Shown here: in pieces, positions 29,936 through 42,299 of the stretch
Layout: the number at the start of each line of letters is the position of its first letter
Position numbering within the stretch: position 1 is the stretch's first letter
Assembly (NCBI GenBank): GCA_028023455.1
Contig: JAQFVV010000056.1
Span: 494,001-558,000 of the forward strand
Reading direction: 5' to 3'
Length of the DNA: 64,000 nt
Origin: Epiperipatus broadwayi
Taxonomy: Eukaryota; Onychophora; Udeonychophora; Euonychophora; Peripatidae
Notes under the pieces: model-generated
Seen by the model: only the letters and a program-made list of their open reading frames with translations
Database searches by the model: none
What the model was told of the DNA's origin: nothing
Translations under genes and position numbers: made by a program

Positions 29936-30719
29936 ATGAATATAAATTATCATTACAAATACATTTTAGAACTTCAAAGCATTTATAATCAGGTGTCTTT
30001 TTTGGGTGTTGGTAGATATACTTATTGGAGTATTTATAATATGCTGTATCCAGACATAACTACTGATCCTCAGTCACCAATGCTAAATATGAACAACAGT
30101 CATTTGATGCAGCAATTCAAAAAATGGTCATTGGAACCCAAATTTTTTTGACTTTCTCTTAAAGCTAAATCTTCATGCTCTACCTACCTCCTATTTTCTT
30201 AAATACTGCAGGTTTTGCAACAAAACTGATGTTTTTTGTTCTTTGTGCCACAAGAAATAACAAATGCAACAGCACCTATTCCACACCTGCACAACTCTAA
30301 TACCCATGAAATTATGATTAACACATATAGACATAATAACATAACACTTGATAACCTAATAGAGACACTCAGTAAAGGCTCAATACCAGCAGCCCATGCA
30401 GCAACTTTTTGTTTATATGCTTTGTGGTGCACCAGATATACTTTCTGCCATGGAAACAACATCAGAAGGCACCCAGCCCCATTCTCTAATAAGCTTGAAC
30501 AACTGGAGGCCAGAGATGGCAACATTGCACACCCAGATATATTTACTGCTACTTTGTCACTATTAAAAATCAGGAAACAAACCATAACCTCCAAAAATCA
30601 AATGACTTTTGCTGTAACAAGAACAATTTTTTTTTTGTTTACATATCTCTTTTTCAACAATTTTTTAAACATAATAGTCCAAATGATATATTTAATTCAA
30701 TCAAAAAGTATTTTAAAGT
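29936..30719 (+). pseudogene. unrecognised frameshifted coding-like region, Cys4 motif
   Basis: Three plus-strand open stretches follow each other with single-base shifts. The first is 29936-30148 (ending SLEPKFF at a T7 run). The second is about 30129-30257 and contains CRFCNKTDVFCSLCHKK. The third is 30230-30719 (TNATAPIPHLHNSN ... ATFCLYALWCTRYTFCHG ... LEQLEARDGNIAHPD). The Cys codons at 30207, 30216, 30237 and 30246 give C-x2-C-x6-C-x2-C, a pattern often used to bind zinc. The composition is clearly less AT-rich than the flanks, and hydrophilic and hydrophobic stretches alternate as in real protein. I do not recognise the family. It may be the C-terminal part of a transposon protein or a dead host gene. 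No convincing ATG start or single intact frame exists. Confidence 0.35.
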
Positions 30720-31174
30720 GATGAACTAAACTCTCAGACAATGAAAATAGAACATAGGCAAATATACAGTTTACATTTATCAGATACCTGCTTAACAATC
30801 TATTTGTAACAATAATATCATCTGTTTGTTCCAAAGCTATGTAGTTTCAACCATATATTTTCAACAATGTAACTTTTTATGAACAATAAAGTTTGATTTG
30901 GAACATATAAATAAGTAAAAAGAAAGAAATCATTACAAATAATAATAAATGTATAATTGCTAATGTAATTGCAGTGTAAAATATTTCTATTTAATCTTAC
31001 CTCCTTTAATTGTACTGTAATCATCTATGTTAAAATGTACCCAGAACTAATGATTTGTAAACCTATTTGAACATTGCTGTAAGTTTTCTAATTGATAACA
31101 CATTTGTTAAACCTGTCATGAAATTGTAACACTGGAAAAACCATTGTAAAATTCATGTAACCTATTTATTGTAC

Positions 31175-31180
31175 AATAAA
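31175..31180 (+). promoter_or_regulatory. possible polyadenylation signal
   Basis: AATAAA in the context TGTACAATAAAGT lies about 450 bases after the open region ending at 30719. It could be the 3' end signal of the same broken transcript unit. AATAAA is common in AT-rich DNA, so support is weak. Confidence 0.25.
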
Positions 31181-31200
31181 GTATATTATTGAAACATAAA

Positions 31201-34200
31201 TACATTTTAGCATAGTGTATCTCAAACTGCTTGGGGCTACAACCACCTTCAACCTACCAATTTATTTCTAATGTTTATTTATTTCATTTATAGACACAGA
31301 AATGTGAATATAATAGCTTGATGATAAATAATGAATGATAAATTTACTGCCCATTTATCAATATTGTTATAAAATATTATACAATAGTTTTGAATACTAA
31401 TTAAAAATAGTAAAACTATTTATAGACATATAAAATTATTAACAATAATTACTAATTAATATCCATCTTGTAGGTTATATATAGTCTTGATAGAGATTTA
31501 TTAGTGTGTTAATGTGTTATTTACTGAAGACATAAATCTTCTCATTCAAAAGTAAATATTTCTATTGTATTGAAAAAGTTAAATAAATCCTCTACAAAAC
31601 TTCACTTTACAAATTGTGATATTACAAACAAAAATAATAATTTTGTAATGTCTATCTATAAGGTAGAATAACGATTAAAATGTCTTTTTTTGTAATTAAA
31701 AGACATAAGTATTGTTAAATTTTGACTTCAATTAAACATCATTTTGGAATTTTGTAAGCTTAAGATCCCCACTATAAGTACTAAAAATTGAAATTGGACA
31801 CTGTTTTCAATTGAATATTTATGCAGTATTGCAAAATGAATCCAAAACGTAGTGTGTCATAAGTCAACATTTTTTTTCTATCTTATGAAGTATGGAAACT
31901 GATATAATAATCCACATCATAGTGTATTATGCTTAAACAATACTAAATTTAAAGTAAACGAATGGGGAAGTATGGAGGTTGTTTAATATATCTATAAAGA
32001 TTCAGGTTTGATGAGATACACATCATTTTCTTGTTAGTGTAAATTTGTCTAATTAAATTTAATAAACATAACTAACAAACAGTTAATATCAAATTTTATT
32101 TTCCGGAGATCATTATTCCCAACACTGCGACTGACCTAAAAATATTATGATAGCTTCAACAATTTCATCATTTTTTTTTTTCAAAAATTTAACCTTAGAA
32201 AAAGAATTTGCTCAAATTCTATTTTCATTTCAATAAAAATATTCCAAAGTATTGGTCATTTAGAGAATATGATTTTATCTAAAGTAATAATAATCACTTT
32301 TTAAATTCTGAACAAACTGATCAACACTGTAATAATTAGCACAACCCTAATTATTGGTGAACCAAGTATATTTATAAGTAGCATTTTTTGTCTTTTAATG
32401 AAAAATGTTCACTGTGACAAAATATAGATTATTTTTCTTAAATATCACTTTTTAATTGCTTCTTAAACAATTTGTGGCTCAATTTTTTGGATTTTTTATG
32501 AAAATGTCATATAGAAAGAACAAAAATTAATTGTGTGGCTGAAATGATTTCACTCAGTTAATAGTGAAGCATCCAATTAAAAATTGCAAGAAAAAATAAT
32601 AGTTCAACAAAGATAGATGGTTTGAAAGCATTTGTAATATATAATGAAGCTACAATCATTGTTGTGCATAGCAACATAGGTTCAATAGTAATGATCATTT
32701 TTCACTTTGATGAATAAGTTATTACTTATTTTGAATGGATACAAATGTTCAAGTAATCTGCAAGGTTTCACAGCTATTTCAAAAAGTGTGTTTTAAAGTA
32801 TAAGGCACAATGCCAGTTGTTTTTTTTATTGGTGCTGATATAAAACCATATACTGAATATTCCATACCATATTTTCTACAGTTCTTTGAATTTCATACTT
32901 TTGTCACTTTTTAAAAAAATAAATTGCCTATTTAAATTTAATGAATAAAAATAGAATTAACTAATTTTAATGCAAATTAAAACAATTAAAATTTTTAATT
33001 TTTAAATATTTGGGCCATATTTCTAAGCAATAAAAAAATTTAAAATAAGTTTCCTTTGCTTATGAATGACTATTATATTAACAAAGCATTAAAGTAATAA
33101 AAATAATGAATTAATAATAACAATATAACAATTACAATGAAAAATGTTAAAACAATTTTTTAAGAAAAGATATTTTCATACTAATTTAATAAATAACTCT
33201 TAAAACAGAAAACTTCAGCATTATAATTACATGACTTCCAATACTACCTAAAAAAATCCAATTTCTGCTTTTAAGAAGTACTTACTGGTTTAATATAAAA
33301 ATTGCTTACATTAAAATAGAAGAATACCAACTTTTACTAATTTGCACTATAAAATTTACAAAATAATAATAAAAAAAACAATTTAGATAAACTTTCAAAT
33401 AATTTATTTACTTCTGACTGAATTCAAAGGACATTATTACCATCCAAATTCCTATCTAAGATTTGAAACCAGAAGGTAATTGAATATTTTCCCCCACATA
33501 ATTGAGGATTTCTAAGCAAATCTAGAATTATTTTTTAGGTATCTGGAAAGGAACAAACTCATCTGGCCTTTCAATTAATAATCAGTAATAATTGAATGTT
33601 TAGTCATTTGAAATATTATGTAATATTTAAGCATTGAAAGTGATAAATAAAACCAAACTTTGATCCAGAGATCTTTAACTTTTGAATTCATTATTTTATA
33701 AGTGTACTAAACCATAAGGACTACCCATTAAATTACTGGTAGATAAATGTTTATAGCTACTATTAGAAAGATCACATTAATTTGGACAGATAAGAGTCTA
33801 TGTGCAAACTAAATTAAAGTATAAAATTATAATGTCACTCTACTCTTAGTAACATTTTCCACTTATGGGTGCCGATATATTAAAATATGAAGTATTATTC
33901 CTCTAAAACAAATGTATACATATATAACACAATTATACAAATTTGCTACAGAATTTTAAAACTGGACAAATGTAATGCTACTAAGCCATCTTTTTCCTCC
34001 ATGGAATTATGTTTGTATATGTGTGTGTTTGCATAATCTTAAATGATTAATTATATAAATGCAATTAAATTTTTAATTAAACCAACTTTTATTATTTGCA
34101 ATATTCTACAATGTAAATAACCCTTTATGTAGCCCAAATAGTACCATATAATTCACAAGTTTAGTAATAAAAAGTTAACAATGTCATATAAAATAATAAA

Positions 34201-34492
34201 TAACAATGTACGTATTAGTATTATAATTAAAGAAAGATCAAAATGTTTATTATTGATTGTCATAAAGGTGTTAAATATCCTATAAAAAATAATAAAAACT
34301 ATTTGTTCAAAAATAATCAGTCACCAAGCACATGAATAAAGTGATCTAGAAAATGGTGATATGAAGTGTGATATGCTTCAACCAACAAATAGCACCTCCT
34401 TTCATTGAACAATTTGTAACATCTACGTGATGTGCTAAATAGATATGTATTCATATATATATATATATGAATATGTCTCTTTAACACATCAT
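31201..34492. other. AT-rich spacer, no gene seen
   Basis: About 3.3 kb without a notable open frame. An (AT)n run at 34455-34468 lies just before the RTE insertion site. Confidence 0.55.
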
Positions 34493-34503
34493 ATCCCTGA
34501 CAG
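34493..34503 (+). repeat. left target-site duplication of RTE copy
   Basis: ATCCCTGACAG, repeated exactly at 37798-37808 on the other side of the element. Confidence 0.9.
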
Positions 34504-34852
34504 GCTGCAGAAGGGAGTTTGCTATTAACTGAAAGGAGACCCTTTGATCCCTCTTGGAGGCCTTAAAGGAACTGAGCAGGGCAAATTCCTAATGTCCACT
34601 CCATACGTTCTTGTCGTTGCAGCTGTTATTACTATGTGCTTATTCATATAGTATACGAACATGGATGGGCTGCTCACCAACATGCATTAGCCACCGTGGT
34701 GAGTTTATTGGCTTTTTACCTCTGAGTTTAAGATCAAGAAACACCATGGTCTGTCTTCTCAATGCCTGATAGGGCAGAATGAATGTTTGTGTAAATGATA
34801 AATATTTTTCCAATATATATATATATACAATTATGACAGACAAAAATAAAGC
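34504..34852 (+). promoter_or_regulatory. RTE 5' UTR, probable internal promoter
   Basis: GC-richer than its surroundings and conserved in the second copy (46033 down to about 45490, minus strand), including CTGAGTTTAAGATCAAGAAA and CCACTCCATACG. RTE-type LINEs carry their promoter inside the element. An (AT)n run at 34813-34826 interrupts this copy's 5' UTR just before the ORF. Confidence 0.6.
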
Positions 34853-37756
34853 ATGCCCTTATTCCCAGGAGGCTGTAAAGTCACCAACCAAGGCAGCGGT
34901 TGGTGGCCGAAGGCAGAGGGTGCTAAGAATCCCCTGATTGCGGACCCAGGCTGCCATTTGATGACAACTTTTTATTTAGGTACTTACAACTGCACATCAC
35001 TTTCAAGTGAAGGAAGATTGCAAGAATTAGAAGAAGAACTCTCTTATATTAAATGGGATATTATTGGACTTTGTGAAGTTAGAAGAAAAGGTGAAGAGAC
35101 AATTGATTTAAAAAGTGGACATATATTCTATTATAAAGGCACAAATATTGGAAATACAAGTGGAGTAGGATTCATTATAAATAAAAAGTGGAAGAACAAT
35201 ATTGTGGAGATTGATGGTGTATCAGACAGAGTGGCAAGATTAGTTATACAACTTAATAGCAGATACCAAATGCAGATAATTCAGGTTTATGCCCCAACAA
35301 GTTCTCATAGTGATGAAGTAGTAGAAGATTTTTATATGGATGTACAAAAGGCTTTTGATCAGAGTAAACAACATTTTAAAATTGTTATGGGAGACTTTAA
35401 TGCTAGAATTGGTAAACAAATGAAAGATGAAAGTGCTGTAGGTAATTTTGGTTATGGTAATAGAAATGAGAGAGGACATAGACTTGTGGAGTTTGCAGAA
35501 AAAGAAAAACTTTATATTATGAATTTTTTTTTTGAGAAAAATGCTAAAAGAAAATGGACATGGAAGCATCCAAATGAAGGTACAGCAGAATTGGATTATA
35601 TTTTGACTAACAGGAAATACATATTTCAAGATTGTAATGTTCTTAATAGATTTAATACAGGATGTGATCATCGATTAGTAAGATACAAGATATGTGTTAA
35701 TGTAAAACTAGAAAGACAAAAATTGTTAAGAAAAACAATATTTACAGTTGATATTCCTAATCTTCAGAAACATTCTAATGAATTTAAATTAGAACTTACA
35801 AATCGGTTTCAAGTATTAGTAGATTTTGAACATGATTCAGATTTGAATGAATTTAATATGAAAATAACTGATACACTTTTAAAAACTGCAAGAAAGATAG
35901 CTGGTAGAAAGAAGCAGCAATTGACCAATAAAATTTCTACTGAGACTAGAGAATTTATGAAGAAAAGAAGAAATATGAAGATATACAAAAATGATGCATT
36001 AAAAAGAATTGAATATCTCGAATTTTGTAAAATGGTGCGGAAAAGAGTTGAAAATGATATAAGAAAGTATAACTGTGAACTAGCAAGAAAAGCTGTAGAA
36101 GAAAATAAAAGTCTTAAAAATGTAAAACAACATTTTGGTATTGGTAGGAAATTTATATCTGCAATAAGAAAAAAAGATGGAATTATTACTAAAAAAAGAG
36201 ATGACATCATGAAATTGGTAGAAAATTTTTATCAAGAATTATATAGTAATAAAGAACAAGTACCTCCTATATCTATTACATCTTCCGAATTGCCCAGAAT
36301 TTTAAATGAAGAAGTGAGAAATGCAATTAAATGTATGAAGAAAGGAAAGGCTCCAGGTAATGATGGAATTATAATTGATATATTAAAAGAAGCAGATGAA
36401 GAAACAGAAAATTTTTTAGCAAAGTTATATACTAAATGTCTAAATGATAAAGATGTACCGGATGATTGGAAGAATGCAGTAATAATATTAATATTTAAAA
36501 AAGGTGATAAAGAAGATATTAGAAATTACAGACCTATCAGCCTTTTATCAGTTTTATATAAAATTTTTACCAAGATAATTACAACTCGTCTACAGAGAAC
36601 ATTGGATTTCCACCAACCAAGAGAACAAGCTGGATTTAAAAGTGGTTTTAGTACAGTAGATTATATCCAGGTATTGAGAGAAGTTATAGAAAGGACAAAT
36701 GAATATGAGTTGTCATTATGTTTTGGATTTGTAGATTATGAAAAGGCATTTGATTCTATAAACATTTCTTCAGTGATTAAAGCATTGGATCATCAAGGTA
36801 TAGATCCAGGATATTGTCATATTTTAAAGAATATTTATAAAAATGCAACAGCAACAATTAGATTACATAATGATACTGGGAAAGTCAACATTGAGAAAGG
36901 TGTAAGACAAGGTGACTCCATATCTCCAAAACTTTTTACAGCAGTGCTGCAAGAAGTATTTTGTGGATTAAAATGGGAAACTAAAGGAGTGAAAGTAAAT
37001 GGAGATTATTTAAGTCATTTAGATTTCGCAGATGATGTAGTTGTTTTTGCAAATAATGCTTCAGAGCTGCAGGAAATGTTGCAGGAGTTATCAGATGAAA
37101 GTAGGAAAGTAGGACTAAAGATAAATGTTAAAAAGACTAAAGTAATGTTTAATCGATTTGCTCAAAATATGAAAATAAAGATTGATTATGATGAATTAGA
37201 AGAAGTTAACAGTTACAAATACCTTGGTCAGATTATTAATACAGATGGAAACATAATGGAGGAAATTAATCATAGAATTAAACTTGGTTGGAGTGCTTTT
37301 GGTAGAAATAACTTGATACTAAAAAGAAATATGCCTATGTGTTTGAAAAGGAAGGTTTTTAACAAATGTGTTTTACCAGTTCTTACTTATGGATCTGAGA
37401 CTTGGACACTCAATAGAAGAGCAATACAGAGACTTCAGACCACTCAAAGAAGTAGGGAGAGATGTATGTTGGGAGTAACAAGAAGAGACCGAAAACGCAA
37501 TGTATGGGTAAGAGAACAAACAGGTGTTACTGACCTCATTGAAAAAATTAAAAGATTGAAGTGGAGTTGAGCTGGACATATTGCTAGAAGAGATGATAAT
37601 AGATGGACAATTGAAATTTTAAACTGGATTCCAAGAGATTGTAAAAGACCCAGAAAGAGACCACATGTGAGATGGATGGATGAAATAAGAAAGTGTGCAG
37701 GGGTGATGTGGAGAAGAGAAGCTAAAGATCGAAGAAGATGGATTAAATTTGGATAG
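34853..37756 (+). pseudogene. RTE endonuclease-reverse transcriptase, one nonsense codon
   Basis: 967 codons with a single internal TGA at 37568-37570 (codon 906). The context RLKWS-stop-AGHIARRDD suggests it replaced a Trp codon, and the frame stays open for 61 more codons to TAG at 37754. The N-terminal half is an APE-type endonuclease: LGTYNC, GLCEVRRKG, QVYAPTS, MGDFNA (residues 179-184), ELDYIL and GCDHRLV, i.e. all expected catalytic positions. The RT follows: APGNDGI, NYRPISLL, FVDYEKAFD (residues 626-634), GVRQGDSISPKLF, FADD (725-728) and YKYLGQII. The ATG at 34853 opens the frame; an internal Met at about residue 38 (MTTFYLGTYN) may be the true start. The enzyme nicks target DNA and primes reverse transcription of its own RNA. 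A product cut at 905 residues keeps all catalytic motifs but loses the C-terminal segment. Antisense open frames here are shadows. Confidence 0.95.
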
Positions 37757-37797
37757 ACCTTCATCCTGCAGTGGATTGATAATGGTTGATAATGATG

Positions 37798-37808
37798 ATC
37801 CCTGACAG
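37798..37808 (+). repeat. right target-site duplication of RTE copy
   Basis: ATCCCTGACAG, identical to 34493-34503. Confidence 0.9.
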
Positions 37809-38859
37809 TCCTGGAGTCTTCTCTTTTGCTGTGAAAGTAGGACTAGGTATTATGTAAAGGTTATATCAACTTTAATTATATTACATTATGACATTGTAAA
37901 AATAACTTTGCTCTACTTTAGTTGTAATCAATGGTTACAGTATTTTTTAAAGATACCTATATATGAGTGAAAATTACAATTTCACTTAATTCTTACTATT
38001 GTATTTTGTGTTCCATTAAGTATTCAATTTAATGCCTACATATGTGTATCTTTTTCACTCCTATTGTATCACGATGAAACAAATGTTAATGCATGTCCAA
38101 CTTGTGACTTCCCACAAAGTAACTTAAGCACGGCTTGAGTGTTTGTAGATTCATGTCTGGACATAGCAGATTAACACAGCTGAATAACCTAAGATGACTT
38201 GTGTGAGTGTTAGAGTGAGAGAAAAAATTGGAAAAAAATGCTATTTTCAGACTATCTAATAAGTAGATAAATTAAACTGCATCCCTCTCAAAAAACTGAC
38301 TATAAAAATAGTGTCTAAATCATAAGTAAGCATAAACAGGTTCTACATAGAAAACTGCATGGATTAACCACTGTACACAAAGTATTGGCAACTTTTTGTC
38401 TTATAAATACAATTACAAATAAAGATGTACAGATATGAACTTTATTTTGAGCAGCAGCTTATAGAAATTATAAATTAGTGATATGAAGTGAAAAATCTGA
38501 GAATCAGATAAATGCAGAAATAATGAACAAACTAAATAAATACTTTAGTTTACATCCATCAGATATGCCACCTAAATCCATTTCTGAAATAGATGGCAAG
38601 CAAATGAAGAAAAAATGTGTAATACACAACTTGTTGAAATCTTGTATTTCTAGAAACCTAGAGAAAAAAACTTCACTATAATAATTGTTATGAAGAATAT
38701 CCAACATATGCAACAGCTTCTGCCCATAAGAAACTTCTAATATTGTAAAACTATTAAAGGAGGAATAGCTCAAGCTAAAAAATTATAAGAAATCTTCCTA
38801 ATAAGAATTCACAAAATGGTAAAATCAAAACCATTAAAACAACCAACTAACAACAAATT
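37809..38859. other. AT-rich spacer, no gene seen
   Basis: No supported frame. It may contain the decayed start of the gypsy relic that follows, but I could not recognise gag in it. Confidence 0.45.
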
Positions 38860-40730
38860 TGAGCCTGAAAATAAAATAACCTGTTACCATTGCAGAATTT
38901 TCTGTTATTTAGTTGAAAATTTCAAATAAAAAAAAACAGTCACCCAAATCTTATCCAAAACAGGTGCACAGGTAAAAGAGGAAACATACAGCAACAATGT
39001 TTAAGAAATAACAGTACAGAAAATTATAGTTAAATAGTGATAGTCATTAAACTTTTCAACAAATTGGCTACCATAAAAATCAAGATTGACATTTGTTATC
39101 ATAAATGATAAATAGGATAGGGAATCATATCTCAAAAATGTTCCCACATTTGACTATAACAAATGTAATGACCTTCACCCTCCACCCCCCACCCCCAATA
39201 AATAATTGATAATTGAAACAATCCAAGTTCTGGTCAAAATTAACAAACATCATGAACTCAATAAATAAATAACTGCAATGGTTTTGATTCCATTCAAAAT
39301 GCTAACATTATACATATGTATATAAGCAGCACAAAATCAATAATGAGCAAGAATAGTTCAAGCTTCTGGCTATAGAGATCTGGATAATAAAAAAGTTAAA
39401 TGTTGATAGAAATGTGAAGAACAAGTTACCATTCTTTAGAAATAAAATCAGAAAAATAAATTCAATAGCAGTGGAAATCACATTTATGTGAAGAGGCTAA
39501 ATATGCAATTTGTAAACACCATAAGTTGCCTAAAGATCTTGTGCAAAAGAACATTTTTATTCCAGGAGAGGTCTGTGAATGGACCACTCCCATTGTTGTT
39601 ATGGCAAAAGTGAATGGACAAATCAGAATTTGTGATTATCATATAACTGTCAACCAAAGCCCAAAGAAAAGCACAGATTTGATCTCAAACATGCTCAAAG
39701 TGCTAACCTGAATTAAAGCATAACACATTTTAAAAAATCCAACTTCCACCAAATTCCCATTATGAAAATTAAGATACTGACAATCACACATATAGGACTG
39801 CTTAAAATAAATATAAAAGACTATCTTTCAGAATCACTATGGTCCTTAATATATTTCAAGCAAAAATAAATCCCCTTTTTTGGTGATATATCATAATGAT
39901 AGCAAATTCAAAAACATTATCAAAAGATAAAATAATGAGAGTCTATAGCCAACATTTGAATCTGAAAATCAAATTAAATCTTGACAAATGCATGTGGATG
40001 ATTAGAAGACTAAAATTTTTAGACTACACCAACACTAATCAGGGAGAAAAAAATGCATCCAAGTGGAGAAGAATGACACATCTAAAAGAAGTAAAAGTTA
40101 AAGATATTTTTAGGACTCATACATTATTTTAAGTGCTTCCTGAAGGAAAAGTAATCATATCTCAATTTCTTTCTGTACTGCTTTAAAAAAAATAAAAACA
40201 ATAGAGCTGAATAATGAAATAAGGCCTTCATTAAAACTACGGTATTCTTAATGTCAAAGAGTCTGCATGTGAATCACAGTAATAAGTTGTGCACAACCAT
40301 AACAACAGATGTTTCTGAATACAAAGTAGGAGAAATATATGCTATCATATGTTTAATAATGAACAACAAACAGTTCTGCATTTCAAACAATCTCCATCAT
40401 GGAACAGAATTAGGCATTTAGACAAAAAGATGCTAACAATCATATTCAAAGTTAAAAAAAATTTCATTAGTATTTATATAGACTTATGTTAAAAAAATTA
40501 TAGATCTGTATTTGCACAGCTCAATGTTTAAAATAGTTATGGTCCATTAGCCATTACTGGAATTGTATTTAAGAATAAAGCACTTCTAGATTGTTAAAGT
40601 CCTAAAATGTTACACTAAATATATATATATTGGCAGAATAAGATTATGGTTGAACTAAAATATCCAAAGAATAATTCTATCCAAAATGCAGATGGTTTAT
40701 TAAATGTAGGTGGACTCAGATAATGACATG
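38860..40730 (+). mobile_element. second Ty3/gypsy relic (gag-NC/RT/RNase H), heavily decayed
   Basis: Short plus-strand pieces occur in gypsy order. ITCYHCRIF near 38875 resembles the first half of a gag zinc knuckle. Frame 39526-39711 reads IPGEVCEWTTPIVVMAKVNG and IRICDYHITVNQ, the RT entry region of the Mag/CsRN1-like style. The active-site box is seen as Tyr-His-Asn-Asp around 39890. Frame 39896-40132 contains LNLKIKLNLDKCMWM and RRLKFLDY, the RT thumb approach. Around 40425-40490 LDKKMLTIIFKVKK recalls the RNase H Glu region. Stops and shifts separate every piece. No LTRs and no integrase were found. The style differs from the element at 19.8 kb, so this is a separate family. Confidence 0.7.
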
Positions 40731-42280
40731 TTTATAGATATCAATGATGAGTTGAAGTCTAATTTATTAACAATGAATCAATAAAATACTGGTCAAAAGC
40801 ACATGCAGCTAACAATGCTAGTGAAGAGAATTAAAAAAAGCTGATCTGTCAAATGCTCTCAGAACCTTCACAAAATCGTCTAAGCAGTATGTGAACATTT
40901 ATCTGTAAACTAAGATATAATAATGGATGACAAGATATTAAATCCATTAATAATGGCAGAAAATTAGAGGTAATATATCAAAATCACTAGGACATAATCA
41001 GAGCAAAAGTTTAGTCCATAGCTAAGTCTGGTGACTAGGAATCAATAATAAAATTGAAATAATATATATACAAATAAATTATAATAAATATTTGTATCTG
41101 TTGTGCACTAAAAAGCCAAAAACAAACGTTTTCTTCAACCACAATTTTGGGTTTGGCATCCATAAATTAATCAGTATAATCATTGAATAAATTAATTTTT
41201 GGACACCTCACACTTTTATTTCAAGATAAATACTAAAATAAAAATTGTGATTGAAGTAAACAATTCTGAAATTATATATAAATTCAAATGCCAAGATTTA
41301 TTCTGCCCATCTGTTTATGATGGTGAATACTCAATTGGTTCAGCATAAATACTTGTGGACAAAAACACATTCGACAATAAATCTGCTTTTTTCAATCATT
41401 TCATTAATTCTGGCTAACAGTTTAAGCCTGAATATTTCAACATTGCTTGCTCGGAAAGATCAAAGAGGCTTGACACATTTCCAAGGACAATTATGCCATT
41501 GATAGGAGAGAATCATGTGTTACCCACTCCAAAAAAAGCTTTTTCTATCATGTGTTACCCTTTCCAAAAAAAAGCTTGTTCTAACTAATTAATGCAATAT
41601 GCAAATAATATGCTAAGTTTTAAATTTTTAAACAGGGTTTATTCCTCCATCTGTTACAAGCATTACTATGATTATAACAATTATCTATTGAAAGCATGCT
41701 AAACACTACAATATTTTTATTATTAATAAAGCTTTGCTCTTAATACAGTTTTATATTGGTATATAAATAAAAGAATTTATTATAAAACATTTGTGATATA
41801 TATTATTTTTAACTGCTTAGTATTGAAATTTTTTCCATAATTATTCAAATTTTAACTAAAATAAAGAATAAAAACAGTTTGAGTAATATTTAAAAGAAAA
41901 TCACACATTAAAATCTAATTCCTAGAAAAATGTAGCTTGCCATCTGTTCTAACATATTTAATAACAAGAAACACATGTCCTTAAAAAAAAAGAATAGTAC
42001 AGTCTGAACTTAAATGGTCCCACCAAATTCTTACCTAGAAAATTAACAAAATTTGACAGGATTTTTCTGAATTGTACCTTATGTCAGCATTATTTGACAA
42101 TGTTCTTAATATTGTAAGCAAGCTTATTTTTTGATGCACTTATATATAAAGTGTATAATGAAAGTATACATCCACCTGCATATGAAGCACCAATTGTTCT
42201 CCCTGTGTTTTCATATATGTAGTATATCACATGATACATAGCATAAATTTATTTTTTTATTCATATGTTAGTATTTGTAT
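40731..42280. other. AT-rich spacer with a 36-bp duplication
   Basis: ATCATGTGTTACCCACTCCA (41511) recurs as ATCATGTGTTACCCTTTCCA (41547), both followed by AAAAAAGCTT. No gene supported; the 61-codon frame at 41317 is unrecognised. Confidence 0.5.
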
Positions 42281-42299
42281 ATCATCAATATCATCATCA

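Larger units (their letters stand above)
34504..37797 (+). mobile_element. near-intact RTE-type LINE, 3294 bp
   Basis: Bounded exactly by the 11-bp direct repeats ATCCCTGACAG. It has a ~350-base 5' UTR starting GCTGCAGAAGGGAG, one long ORF with APE-type endonuclease and reverse transcriptase, a very short 3' UTR, and a TGATAATG-type 3' end instead of poly-A, as is usual for the RTE clade. The 5' UTR and 3' end are shared with the inverted, decayed copy at 42281-46033, which confirms both boundaries. Perfect duplications and one single coding lesion indicate a recent insertion. Confidence 0.95.

Noticed and set aside
30199-30594. Minus-strand frame of 131 codons opposite the unrecognised region
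   Set aside because: The plus strand shows a Cys4 motif and consecutive shifted frames with a poly-A-like tail, so the plus strand is the better candidate; the minus frame looks like its shadow.
35240-36210. Long minus-strand open frames (143 and 133 codons) inside the RTE element
   Set aside because: They are antisense to the RTE endonuclease-RT frame, and their composition follows from it.
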